Origin: an uncultured Flavobacteriales bacterium
Lineage (GTDB): Bacteria > Bacteroidota > Bacteroidia > Flavobacteriales_D > Sanyastnellaceae
DNA: 34,294 nt
Direction: 5' to 3'
NCBI GenBank assembly: GCA_937884175.1
Contig: CALGDB010000209.1
Location: forward strand, 1-34,294
Shown here: piece after piece, positions 18,826 through 27,631 of the stretch
How positions within the stretch are numbered: position 1 is the stretch's first letter
How the letters are laid out: every line of letters begins with the position of its first letter
Notes under the pieces: generated by a model
Told to the model about the DNA's origin: nothing
What the model saw: only the letters and a program-made list of their open reading frames with translations
The model's database searches: none
Program-made: the position numbers and the translations under genes

Positions 18826-20282
18826 CAGGCGGTGTTAAAAGCGTTCAGGAGTTCTTCGCGGTCATCGAAATCGTGGCGGACGCCTTTGATCTCTTGGTAG
18901 GTCTCGTGGCCTTTTCCGGCCACCAGGACGATGTCGCCTTCCCCGGCGAGTTGGGCGGCCATGCGAATGGCCTCGCGTCGGTCGGTAATGGCGATGCATT
19001 TCTTCGCATCAATGGGGTCAAGGCCTGCGCGCATGTCATTGATGATGGCATCAGGCTCTTCGTCGCGAGGGTTGTCCGAGGTGAGGAACACCCGGTCGCT
19101 CCATTGCGCAGCTACGCGAGCCATGACGGGCCGCTTGGTTTTGTCGCGGTTGCCGCCGCAACCGACCACCGTGATGACCTGCGTCTCGCCGGCTCGGAAG
19201 GTCTCGATGGTCTTCAGCACGTTGTCCAAGGCATCGGGCGTGTGCGCGTAATCCACAATGGCCGTGATGCCCTCGGAAGCTTGCACGCGCTCGAAACGAC
19301 CAGCTGGCGGCTTGAGGAGCGACAGGTGCGTGAGTACGTCGAGTTGGTCCATGCCCAATTCCACACCGACCGCATACACGGCCAATAGGTTGTAGGCATT
19401 GAAATCGCCAATCAATTGGCTGTAGAGGTCGTGGCCATTGAGGTGCAGCTGCAAACCCTCGAGGGTATTCTCCACCACCCGCCCGCGGTAGTCTGCCATG
19501 GAGGTCAAGGCGTAGTCTTTGACGCGCCCTTTGCAATCCAGTACCATGTCGGGACCGTGCGAATCGTCTTGGTTGTAGAGGGCAAAAGCGTCCGCACTGA
19601 CCAAGTCAAAGAGGCCTTTCTTGGCTTGGATGTAGGCGTTGAAGTCCCCGTGGTAATCAAGGTGGTCGTGCGTGATATTCGTGAAAACAGCTCCGGCCAG
19701 CTTGGTGCCTGCGAGGCGGTGCTGGTGGATGCTATGGGAACTCGCTTCCATGAAAACGTACTTGCAACCGGCGTCCGCCATGCGACGGAACAGCTGCTGC
19801 ATCTGCAGGGCGTCGGGCGTGGTGTGGCTGGCCGGGACAACTTCGTCGAGCACGCGGTTTTCAACCGTCGAAAGCATACCGGCTCGGCGGTCCATGGAAC
19901 GGAACAAGCGGTGGAGCAAGCTGACCGTTGTAGTTTTCCCATTGGTTCCCGTGACTGCGACCACCTTCATCGAGGCACTGGGGTCGTCGTAAAACTTCGA
20001 AGCGATGTTGCCCAATGCAATCCGCGCGTCCATGACCCGGACGTAGGTGATGTGCTCGGCGCGTTGCTCGGGCAGGCGCTCGCAGACAATCGCCGTTGCG
20101 CCTTGGGCGGCCGCTTGTTCGATGAAGTCATGTCCGTCAACACTAACGCCGGGAATGGCGACAAATAAACTGAAGGCCTTCACCTTGCGGCTGTCAAACG
20201 CTAGGTCCTCAATGGCCACATGGGTGTTGCCCAAGATGTCTTGGATGCGCGTGCCATAGAGGATTTCTTTCAGGAGTTTCAT
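18825..20282 (-). CDS. murE: UDP-MurNAc-L-Ala-D-Glu--meso-DAP ligase MurE
   Basis: '[21 protein letters not shown]', '[13 protein letters not shown]', '[15 protein letters not shown]', meso-DAP-type '[10 protein letters not shown]'. ATG at 20282 preferred over the ORF-track start at 20441. Confidence 0.97.
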   Translation of the reverse strand: MKLLKEILYGTRIQDILGNTHVAIEDLAFDSRKVKAFSLFVAIPGVSVDGHDFIEQAAAQGATAIVCERLPEQRAEHITYVRVMDARIALGNIASKFYDDPSASMKVVAVTGTNGKTTTVSLLHRLFRSMDRRAGMLSTVENRVLDEVVPASHTTPDALQMQQLFRRMADAGCKYVFMEASSHSIHQHRLAGTKLAGAVFTNITHDHLDYHGDFNAYIQAKKGLFDLVSADAFALYNQDDSHGPDMVLDCKGRVKDYALTSMADYRGRVVENTLEGLQLHLNGHDLYSQLIGDFNAYNLLAVYAVGVELGMDQLDVLTHLSLLKPPAGRFERVQASEGITAIVDYAHTPDALDNVLKTIETFRAGETQVITVVGCGGNRDKTKRPVMARVAAQWSDRVFLTSDNPRDEEPDAIINDMRAGLDPIDAKKCIAITDRREAIRMAAQLAGEGDIVLVAGKGHETYQEIKGVRHDFDDREELLNAFNTA

Positions 20283-20286
20283 GCGT

Positions 20287-22413
20287 TCAAGACAATTCGA
20301 TGGTGATAGATCGAGTGCGGTTGATGGCGGACCCCGGCGCCAAGCTTTGCCGTCGCACGGTGCCCGATCCTTTGGTTTGTACCTGCAGCCCAGCGTTTTC
20401 GAGTAGGTAGAGCGCATCACGCAACCCCATGCCGCGCACATCCGGGACGTGCGACGGTTGAATGGCGCGGGGGGTGAGGGCGGCAGCGCTGTCGCCGGTC
20501 GTGACGGTCACCCAGTCGCTGGCGTTGTCCCCCGTGTAGGGCAGGCCGAAAGCGGTGTACAGGCTGATCAATTCTTCTCGGGCTCCGTCTTTCGCACCCG
20601 GCAAGCGTTGCGCTTCGGTCAGCAGGCCTTGGCTGCTTTCGTGGAACGTGGGGTCGGTGGCGTAGACCTTATTGGCCAATTCGCGGAAAACCGGACCGGC
20701 GATGCTCGAACCGTAGTACACACCGCTGCGGGTGTCGGCAATCATGACGATGCAGGAGTAGCGCGGAGCTTCGGCGGGGAAGTAGCCAGCGAACGAAGCG
20801 CGGTAACGCCCGTCGTAACCGTTCGGTCCTGCAATGCGCGCCGTGCCCGTCTTGCCAGCGACGGTGTACGGGCTCTTGGCAAAAATGAACTGGGCCGTTC
20901 CATGGCCTTCCGGGTCGGCCACACGGCGCATCATGCGCTGGCAGGCTTCGAGGGTGGTGGCCGAGCAAATGCGTTGCTTCACCACTTCGGGTGCGATGGT
21001 GCGGACGACCGACCCGTTTGATTCCAACCGCTCGACCAATTGAGGACGCATGAGGGTGCCGCCGTTGGCGATGGCATTGTAGAGGTTCAGGATATGGAGC
21101 GGGGTCTGTGTCACCTCATAGCCGATGGACATTTGCGTCAGCGAAAGCCCTGACCAACGGCCGCTTCCCACCTCCGTGTAGACTTGCGGCTGCGATTCGC
21201 CGACGAGGCGAATGCCGGTGGGTTCATGCACGCCCAACCGCTGCAGGCCGTCCAAAAACGCTTGCGGTTCCTCCCCGAATGCGCCTTTTAACGTGAGGGC
21301 GGTACCGACGTTCGAACTGACCTCGAAAATCTCCTCGGTGGTCAGGATGCCGTGCCCGCCTTTATCGGCGTTGGAATCCGACATGCGTCTGCCGTAGAAC
21401 GAAACGACGCCATTGCCTGTGTCGATTTCATCGTCGGGTTTCACGCCACCGCTTTCCATGGCAGTAATCAAGGACGCCAATTTGAAGGTGGATCCTGGTT
21501 CTACGGCCGTGCCAATGGCGTGGTTGAAGGACTCTTCGTACACCGATGGGGTGTCGTCCGTGCCTTCTTGGGTCCGGGTCAAGTTGGCCATGGCGCGGAT
21601 TTTGCCTGTCGCCACCTCCATCAGAATGACGGTGCCCCACGCGGCGTCGTGTTCTTGGAGCTGTCGATGAAGGGCATTGCTCGCGACGTCCTGCAAATGC
21701 ATGTCGATGCTGCTGATGACGTCGTACCCAGCCACGGGCTCGACGATGTAGTCATCCGAGACGGGCATCCATTGCCCTCCGGCCACGCGGCGTTGCAGCT
21801 GGCGACCGGTCACGCCGGCGAGCTCATCGTTCCAGCTGGCCTCCAAGCCGACCCGGTTTTCATCGCGGTCGATGCCGATGGTTCGGCCGGCCAAGTCGCC
21901 AAACGGCTTTCGGCGCTGCTCGATGCGCGCGAAGGTGAAGCCACTCTTGAACCGGCCACGTCGGATGAAGGGCAGCTCGACCAGTTGCTTTTGCTTGATG
22001 TATGAAACGCGGCGTGCGACGAGAGTATTCCGGCGGCCCATATTGCGTCCGTTGCGTAAGATTTCCCGATATCCAGCGGGGCTTTTGTCGCCCAGCACTT
22101 CGCTCAGCCCAGCGCACAAGTCGTCGAGTTCGCGGTCGAAAGTGTCCCAATTGATGGCTTCGCTTTTGCTGTCCCACCGCACCTCAAAGACGGGTACTGA
22201 AGTCGCCAAGACACTTCCGTTGGCGGCGTAAATCTGTCCGCGCGCAGGAGCGATGGATTGGACGCTCGACTCAAACCGCTCGCCAATGGCGTTCCATTGT
22301 TCGTGTTCCGCTCCTTGGATCCACAGGATGCGCCCAAAAATGGCCAGTCCCAAGACCACGAACAGTCCGAATGAAAGCCAGGTGCGGTTGCTGAATTCCC
22401 GTTGGTTTTTCAT
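20287..22413 (-). CDS. ftsI: Penicillin-binding protein FtsI/PBP3-like transpeptidase with C-terminal PASTA domain
   Basis: 'EPGSTFKLASLI' (SxxK), 'SSNVG' (SxN), 'VAGKTGTA' (KTG); C-terminal PASTA-like 'VPDVRGMGLRDALYLLENAGLQVQTKGSGTVRRQSLAPGSAI'. Confidence 0.95.
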   Translation of the reverse strand: MKNQREFSNRTWLSFGLFVVLGLAIFGRILWIQGAEHEQWNAIGERFESSVQSIAPARGQIYAANGSVLATSVPVFEVRWDSKSEAINWDTFDRELDDLCAGLSEVLGDKSPAGYREILRNGRNMGRRNTLVARRVSYIKQKQLVELPFIRRGRFKSGFTFARIEQRRKPFGDLAGRTIGIDRDENRVGLEASWNDELAGVTGRQLQRRVAGGQWMPVSDDYIVEPVAGYDVISSIDMHLQDVASNALHRQLQEHDAAWGTVILMEVATGKIRAMANLTRTQEGTDDTPSVYEESFNHAIGTAVEPGSTFKLASLITAMESGGVKPDDEIDTGNGVVSFYGRRMSDSNADKGGHGILTTEEIFEVSSNVGTALTLKGAFGEEPQAFLDGLQRLGVHEPTGIRLVGESQPQVYTEVGSGRWSGLSLTQMSIGYEVTQTPLHILNLYNAIANGGTLMRPQLVERLESNGSVVRTIAPEVVKQRICSATTLEACQRMMRRVADPEGHGTAQFIFAKSPYTVAGKTGTARIAGPNGYDGRYRASFAGYFPAEAPRYSCIVMIADTRSGVYYGSSIAGPVFRELANKVYATDPTFHESSQGLLTEAQRLPGAKDGAREELISLYTAFGLPYTGDNASDWVTVTTGDSAAALTPRAIQPSHVPDVRGMGLRDALYLLENAGLQVQTKGSGTVRRQSLAPGSAINRTRSITIELS

Positions 22414-23039
22414 GGCTCAACGGATTGATATTCCAGCAGGAACGGGGGTTCGACATTCTGGCGTAGGCCCAACTCGGCAATGTTTTGTTCGACCGTGCTC
22501 TGCTGGAGCTGGGTTTCGAATTCGGCCTTGAGGGTCTTGTACTCAGCGCTGAGTTCTTCGAGTTGGCGCTTGGTTTGAAGTTTTTCGCGTTCCAATCGCT
22601 CAAACTGGTAGCCCATGGCGATGTAGGCGATGAACAGGACGCTCACGAAGATGAGGTAGGGGATGTGGCGGGTCACGCCTTCGCGGGTCAGGAATTCGCC
22701 GCTTAGGATGTCCCGAACAATGGGGCCGATCGAATTCTGTGTGCGGCGCGCGGCGCGCTCTTGTGGGCTGCGTTGCTTGCGGCGTTTGAACCAGCGGGTG
22801 CGTGTTGGGCGAGCGCCGGTGGTAGCCGACTCGCCTTCCGTCAGGATGCGGTTGCGCGGTTTGGCGGCCTTGGCGGTACGTTGGGCTTTTTTGCGGGAAG
22901 CCGCTTTGGCTTGTTGTTCCGCCAGCTTGCGCTTTTGCTCCTCTTGAGCGGCGATTTCTGCAGCCGTCAGTACGCGGTTGCGTAGGCCGGAATTTGGCTT
23001 GGCCTTCGGTTTGCGGAGGAAGGAGAACAACTTCTTCAT
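22410..23039 (-). CDS. ftsL: FtsL-like cell-division protein with long basic cytoplasmic N-terminal extension
   Basis: Position between rsmH and ftsI; single TM 'IPYLIFVSVLFIAYIAMGYQFERLEREKLQTKRQLEELSAEYKTLKAEFE' then coiled coil. Start at 23039 overlaps the rsmH stop (ATGA). Confidence 0.8.
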   Translation of the reverse strand: MKKLFSFLRKPKAKPNSGLRNRVLTAAEIAAQEEQKRKLAEQQAKAASRKKAQRTAKAAKPRNRILTEGESATTGARPTRTRWFKRRKQRSPQERAARRTQNSIGPIVRDILSGEFLTREGVTRHIPYLIFVSVLFIAYIAMGYQFERLEREKLQTKRQLEELSAEYKTLKAEFETQLQQSTVEQNIAELGLRQNVEPPFLLEYQSVEP

Positions 23040-23986
23040 GCGGCCAAAGAATTGATCTCGTCCAAGGACAAGGCGGTTCGGGTAGCCACCCGCAAGCGAG
23101 CGCTGCGCGATCGGGGGTTGCGGGCCTGTTCTTCTTCGTCGGCAACGACGGCTTTGCGGTTGAGCGGGGCAAATGGGCACAAGGCGGCGCCCTTGAGGTC
23201 GCGTTTGACGTCGTCTTCGAAGTTGCCAGAACGCATGAAGTGTTTCACCAGCCGGTCTTCCAAGCTGTGGTAGGAGATGACCGCCAACCGACCGCCTTCC
23301 TCCATCAGGTAAATCGTGGATTCGAGCAGCGCCTTGAGGGCACCCAGTTCGTCATTGACTTCGATGCGAAACGCTTGAAAGACCCGAGCGTGGAACTGGT
23401 TCTCCTTGCCTCTGGGGGCGAGGTGTTGGGTGGCTTCCATCAAATCGCCTGTCCGGGCAATGTGCCGGTCTTCGCGGACACGAGCAATGGCGTGGGCGAC
23501 CTTATCGGGCCGCTTTAGTTCACCGTACAAGTGGAAAATCCGCGTCAAATCTTCGACGGTGTACGTCGCCGCGATATCAGCAGCGGACAGCCCGTCGCGT
23601 TGGTTCATTCGCATGTCCAAAGGCGCATCGAAGCGGGTGGAGAATCCGCGCGCGCCCTCGTCGAATTGGTGGGAGCTAACGCCTAGGTCCGCCAACATTC
23701 CATCGATGCGGCGGACACCGTTGAGGCGGAGGAAGTTGCGCGCGTGCCGGAAGTTTTCGGGGATCAGCGTGAACCGTTCATCCGGCAACGCGTTGGCTTG
23801 GGAATCGGCATCTTGATCAAATCCGAACAGGCGACCGTTCGCGTCCAGCGCATCGAGAATGAGGCGGGAATGACCGCCACCGCCAAACGTCGCGTCCACG
23901 TAGATTCCGCTCGGAAGCTGAGGGGCACCAATCCCTGCGATGCTAGCGTCGGCCAAAACAGGAACGTGGTAGGTGCCGGGATTCAT
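23036..23986 (-). CDS. rsmH: 16S rRNA (cytosine1402-N4)-methyltransferase RsmH/MraW
   Basis: 'YHVPVLADASIAG', 'YVDATFGGGGHSRLILDAL', 'DGMLADLGVSSHQFDEGARGFSTRFDAPLDMRM', 'VISYHSLEDRLVKHFMR'. Confidence 0.97.
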   Translation of the reverse strand: MNPGTYHVPVLADASIAGIGAPQLPSGIYVDATFGGGGHSRLILDALDANGRLFGFDQDADSQANALPDERFTLIPENFRHARNFLRLNGVRRIDGMLADLGVSSHQFDEGARGFSTRFDAPLDMRMNQRDGLSAADIAATYTVEDLTRIFHLYGELKRPDKVAHAIARVREDRHIARTGDLMEATQHLAPRGKENQFHARVFQAFRIEVNDELGALKALLESTIYLMEEGGRLAVISYHSLEDRLVKHFMRSGNFEDDVKRDLKGAALCPFAPLNRKAVVADEEEQARNPRSRSARLRVATRTALSLDEINSLAA

Positions 23987-23989
23987 GGA

Positions 23990-24475
23990 TTAATTCTCGT
24001 TGTTGGGTTCGAGGTCCTGGCGGACTTCTTCGGCGAGGGTGCCGAAATCAAAGTCTTCGGCGTCATCGAGGACGCTCTTGTCGTAGCGGGCCTTGCTCCA
24101 GAGTTCAATCTTCTCGCCGAGGCCGGATACGATGATCTCGTTGTCGGCAGGCAGTTGAATGCCGGCGTGCTTGAGCAGCAGGGCGGGAATGTTGATGCGG
24201 CCGGATCCGTCGAGTTCGACGTGGGTGGCCCCCTTCATGAATTTGCGTTGGAACAGCTGGTGCTTGCGGTTGTACCGGCTCAACCGGGACATCTCGCGGT
24301 TCACTTTATCCCATTCGGGCTGCGGGTAAACCACCAAGCACCCTTCAAAAATGTCGCGGTTAATGACCAGCCCATTGTGCAGCACGGTTTCCAGCTGCTT
24401 TCGCAAGCGTGCGGGGAACATCAGGCGCCCCTTGGCGTCGATTTTACACGTGTATTCTCCGAGCAGATTGAGCAT
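23990..24475 (-). CDS. mraZ: Transcriptional regulator MraZ
   Basis: 'LLGEYTCKIDAKGRLMFPARLRKQL', 'VELDGSGRINIPALLLKHAGI'. Start ATG at 24475 (MLNLLGEY) preferred over 24523. Confidence 0.95.
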   Translation of the reverse strand: MLNLLGEYTCKIDAKGRLMFPARLRKQLETVLHNGLVINRDIFEGCLVVYPQPEWDKVNREMSRLSRYNRKHQLFQRKFMKGATHVELDGSGRINIPALLLKHAGIQLPADNEIIVSGLGEKIELWSKARYDKSVLDDAEDFDFGTLAEEVRQDLEPNNEN

Positions 24476-24490
24476 GATCGTTTGGAATAT

Positions 24491-24498
24491 CAAAATTA
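24491..24498 (-). promoter_or_regulatory. Putative Bacteroidota -7 element (TAATTTTG) of the mraZ/dcw promoter
   Basis: Minus strand TAATTTTG matches TAnnTTTG, 15 nt upstream of the mraZ ATG and downstream of the MraZ boxes. Confidence 0.45.
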
Positions 24499-24507
24499 CC
24501 CAAGATT

Positions 24508-24543
24508 TCCCACTTTCTCCCACGTTCTCACACTTTCTCCCAC
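24508..24543 (-). promoter_or_regulatory. MraZ operator: four direct repeats GTGGGA/GTGTGA/GTGGGA/GTGGGA with 10-bp period
   Basis: Minus strand GTGGGAGAAAGTGTGAGAACGTGGGAGAAAGTGGGA directly upstream of mraZ; matches the known TGGGN repeat architecture bound by MraZ. Confidence 0.88.
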
Positions 24544-24727
24544 TTTGTGGAAAAGTTTTGAAGACGGAAGTAGGGATAAGTCAATTGGGCCGGGGATTTG
24601 CCGGATTCTGGCTTTGACGGTAGGTTTTCGCTATCAACACGTTTTCAACAGGTGATGTGAACAGCGTGCAGGGGCCTGTGGGCTAATGCGCTCGGTTTGT
24701 TCGACCTTTGCCTCTTAATTGGAATCC

Positions 24728-25504
24728 ATGGATCAACCTGCCATCATTGAACGCGGCCCGTACAAGTATGTCGAGGCCGGCGAGGGCGAGCCCCTGATTG
24801 TGCTCCACGGTTTGTTTGGCGCTTTGAGTAATTTCAAGGACGTCTTCAGCCATTTCTCCGGTCGCTTCCGGGTCATCATCCCGATGCTGCCCATTTATGA
24901 ATTGCCCATGCGCAAGACGAGCGCCAAAAGTTTGTCCGAGCACATCGAAGGGTTCGTGGCGGAAATGGGCCTCGACAAGGTCCACCTCTTGGGCAACAGC
25001 CTCGGCGGTCACGTGGGCTTGATTTTTACCAAAAACAACCTCGAGAAGGTGGCTTCACTGAGCCTGACGGCCAGCAGCGGTTTGTATGAAAACGCCTTCG
25101 GCAACAGCTTTCCGCGCCGAGAGGACAAAACGTTCATCCGCGACAAAGTGGCCTTGACCTTTTACGACCCGAAGCACGCGACGGAAGAATTGGTGGACGA
25201 ATGCTTCGAAGCCGTCAACAGCCGAGAGAAAGTGCTGCGGATCCTAGCCATTGCCAAAAGTGCCATCCGCCACAACATGGCCGCGGACTTGCCGGCGATG
25301 ACCGTGCCGGTGTGCCTGATCTGGGGCAAGAACGACATCATCACACCGCCTGAAGTTGCCGAAGAATTCAAGGCGGGATTCCCCGACAGCGACCTCTTCT
25401 GGATTGAGGAATGTGGCCACGCGCCCATGATGGAGCACCCCGAAACGTTTAATGAAACCCTCGAGGCGTGGTACGACGCGCGGGGCATCGGAAAAGCGGG
25501 CTGA
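24728..25504 (+). CDS. Alpha/beta hydrolase
   Basis: 'LIVLHGLFGALSNFKDVF', nucleophile elbow 'LLGNSLGGHVGL', 'VCLIWGKNDIITPPEVAEEF', 'ECGHAPMMEHPETFN'. ATG at 24728 preferred (the 24719 start is TTG). Confidence 0.9.
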   Translation: MDQPAIIERGPYKYVEAGEGEPLIVLHGLFGALSNFKDVFSHFSGRFRVIIPMLPIYELPMRKTSAKSLSEHIEGFVAEMGLDKVHLLGNSLGGHVGLIFTKNNLEKVASLSLTASSGLYENAFGNSFPRREDKTFIRDKVALTFYDPKHATEELVDECFEAVNSREKVLRILAIAKSAIRHNMAADLPAMTVPVCLIWGKNDIITPPEVAEEFKAGFPDSDLFWIEECGHAPMMEHPETFNETLEAWYDARGIGKAG

Positions 25505-25510
25505 ACAGCG

Positions 25511-26140
25511 ATGGAGGTCAAAACGGCGGAGTTCCTGAAATCGAGTGCACACCCGAAGGAGTGCCCCCCTGCTGACCGCCCGGAATACGCGTTCATCGGC
25601 CGCTCCAATGTGGGCAAGTCGTCCCTCATCAACATGCTGACCAACCGCAAGGGACTGGCCAAGATTTCATCTACCCCCGGCAAAACGCAGCTCATCAATC
25701 ATTTCATGATCGACGAAGGCCGTGAGCAGACGGGAGACGGAACCAGTTGGTACCTGGTGGATTTACCGGGGTTTGGCTATGCGAAAGTCAGCAAGAAGAG
25801 CCGGGTCAAATGGCAACGCACCAGCGAGCAATTTCTGACCGGTCGGCCCAATTTGATGTGTGTCATGATGTTGCTTGACAGCCGTCACCCACCGCAAAAG
25901 GTCGACCTCGAATTCATGGCTTGGATGGGCGAAAATCAACTACCCTTTGTCATGGTTTTCACCAAAGTCGATAAACTCAATCAGGCGGAGCACGCGGGAT
26001 TCCTGCCGCGCTACGAGGTGGAAATGCTCAAGCAATGGCACCGCATGCCGCCCGTATACGTTACGAGCTCAGAGAAGGGTGAAGGCCGCGAGGAACTGCT
26101 GCGGTTCATCGAGCAGACCAACGCCCTGTACGAGGCGTAA
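25511..26140 (+). CDS. engB: Ribosome biogenesis GTPase EngB/YsxC/YihA
   Basis: 'EYAFIGRSNVGKSSLINML', 'ISSTPGKTQLINHF', 'YLVDLPGFGYAKVSKKSRVKW', 'VFTKVDKL', 'VTSSEKGEGREELL'. Confidence 0.96.
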   Translation: MEVKTAEFLKSSAHPKECPPADRPEYAFIGRSNVGKSSLINMLTNRKGLAKISSTPGKTQLINHFMIDEGREQTGDGTSWYLVDLPGFGYAKVSKKSRVKWQRTSEQFLTGRPNLMCVMMLLDSRHPPQKVDLEFMAWMGENQLPFVMVFTKVDKLNQAEHAGFLPRYEVEMLKQWHRMPPVYVTSSEKGEGREELLRFIEQTNALYEA

Positions 26141-26141
26141 C

Positions 26142-26471
26142 TCAATCCTTCAGAACGCCCAGGCGCTTCGCGAGTTCCTCGGTGAAGCTGCGCATGGCTA
26201 GGGCATGAGCCTTGTCGTTGGTCGCTTTTTCCAAGGTGTTGGCTAGGGTCATCATGGTTTGGCAAACGAAGTGACGCATTTCTTCGACGCTCATTTGCTT
26301 CGTCCAAAGGTCCATGTGCACCGCGTTGCCCTGGGCCTCGTCCCACATGGCGAGGGACATGGCTTTGGCGGTTTGGTTGGCGACGTCGCTATCGTCCGCT
26401 GACCAGGTGATGGCGGTGGGCACTTTGTTTTCATCCGTTTGAACCCGGACGGTGATCTGTGAATCGGCCAT
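26142..26471 (-). CDS. gldC: Gliding motility protein GldC
   Basis: 'ITVRVQTDENKVPTAITWSADDSD...AMSLAMWDEAQGNAVHMDLWTKQMSVEEMRHFVCQTMMTLANTLEKAT', typical GldC; adjacent to gldB. Confidence 0.9.
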   Translation of the reverse strand: MADSQITVRVQTDENKVPTAITWSADDSDVANQTAKAMSLAMWDEAQGNAVHMDLWTKQMSVEEMRHFVCQTMMTLANTLEKATNDKAHALAMRSFTEELAKRLGVLKD

Positions 26472-26503
26472 GAGCGTAAAAATTGAGGTGCAAAGGTGGT
26501 GAA

Positions 26504-27547
26504 TTACAAGGGCCGGTACGCCTTGACCACGGGATTGATGTCGGTCAGTTCCACCAGCGCGGCCAAATCGACCTCAGGATGCTTGTCCATGAAATCGCTG
26601 ACCATGCGCCATCCCATGTACGCGCCGAGCCGGTCCGGGCTGTCCTGGGGAATGGCCCCATAACGGGTGAACGGACCTTCGTTGAACCATTTGCCAAACT
26701 TCGTGCGGTCGGTATCGAACAGCGCATCTTGGGGCTGCAGCTCCAACCAAATGTCGCGTTCGTGGGCCGCTGCCCAAGCCCAGGCTTCAGGCGTCCAGTC
26801 CAGCAGGTCGGCTTTGGGCGCGTCGGGCATGCACTGTTCCATGATGTACAAGACCTTGCCCCAGTAGAGCAGTTCGTCCACGCACCGGTCCGTGCGGTAC
26901 CATGGGTCACTGAAGTGCACGAGCAACCAGCCTCGAAAGGCCGATGCCGAGATGCGATTCGGCTCCATCCGGTTGCGCATGTACTGCGGAAACATCTCCG
27001 GAGGCAGGGTGGACACGATCGGGTGGCCGGCACCTAAGTACCATTCCAATCCGACACCGAGGTGCTCAGTGGTGGGGTACACGGCATAATTTAATCCGGT
27101 ATTCATCCACATCAGCTGCGGCAATTGTACCTCCGGGAACCAGTGGTGAAACCGTTGGAATGCGCGGATCAATTCCGCCTCGCTCTGCGCCAATTGTTCC
27201 GGTGCGCCGCTCGTGGAGTCGATGGCCGCTTCGATGGGTGCGATATTGGGGTGGGTCAGAAATATTTCGAATTCGGCCACGGTGGCGGGGTCGTCGCCGG
27301 CGCCGATGCGCAGGATGTCCTCGGTGTACGCGTAGCCGAATGCACCGGTGGCCGATTGCCACGCGTCAAAATCGCCCAGCGCCATCACCGCACGCACGTC
27401 CACCGGCTCTGGTACATCGGCATCAAAGGCCGAGGCCGGCACGTGAAAATTTCGTTCTTCCCCGCAGCCGAAAAATGCCATCCCTGCGCAGCAGAGCAGC
27501 AAGGCCAGGGCCGGTGGTCTTGAACATTGAGGCGTGAGCATTGGCAT
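26504..27547 (-). CDS. gldB: Gliding motility lipoprotein GldB
   Basis: Lipobox 'ALLLCCAGMAFFGC'; 'PEVQLPQLMWMNTGLNYAVYPTTEHLGVGLEWYLG', 'PDRLGAYMGWRMVSDFMDKHPEV'. ATG at 27547 preferred over the ORF-track start at 28015. Confidence 0.88.
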   Translation of the reverse strand: MPMLTPQCSRPPALALLLCCAGMAFFGCGEERNFHVPASAFDADVPEPVDVRAVMALGDFDAWQSATGAFGYAYTEDILRIGAGDDPATVAEFEIFLTHPNIAPIEAAIDSTSGAPEQLAQSEAELIRAFQRFHHWFPEVQLPQLMWMNTGLNYAVYPTTEHLGVGLEWYLGAGHPIVSTLPPEMFPQYMRNRMEPNRISASAFRGWLLVHFSDPWYRTDRCVDELLYWGKVLYIMEQCMPDAPKADLLDWTPEAWAWAAAHERDIWLELQPQDALFDTDRTKFGKWFNEGPFTRYGAIPQDSPDRLGAYMGWRMVSDFMDKHPEVDLAALVELTDINPVVKAYRPL

Positions 27548-27631
27548 GGTCTTCGTAGTGAACGATTCAAAACCACGAATTAGTTTTGAGTCGTTGCAAA
27601 GATGAAACACTCCCCGCGCAATCCCCATTTC

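Noticed and set aside
12331-20282. Absence of ddl and murF in the dcw cluster
   Set aside because: To my knowledge these genes are commonly located outside the dcw cluster in Bacteroidota, so absence here is not remarkable.
23744-24655. 303-aa plus-strand ORF antisense to rsmH/mraZ
   Set aside because: Shadow ORF of conserved genes and of the MraZ operator region; no family resemblance.
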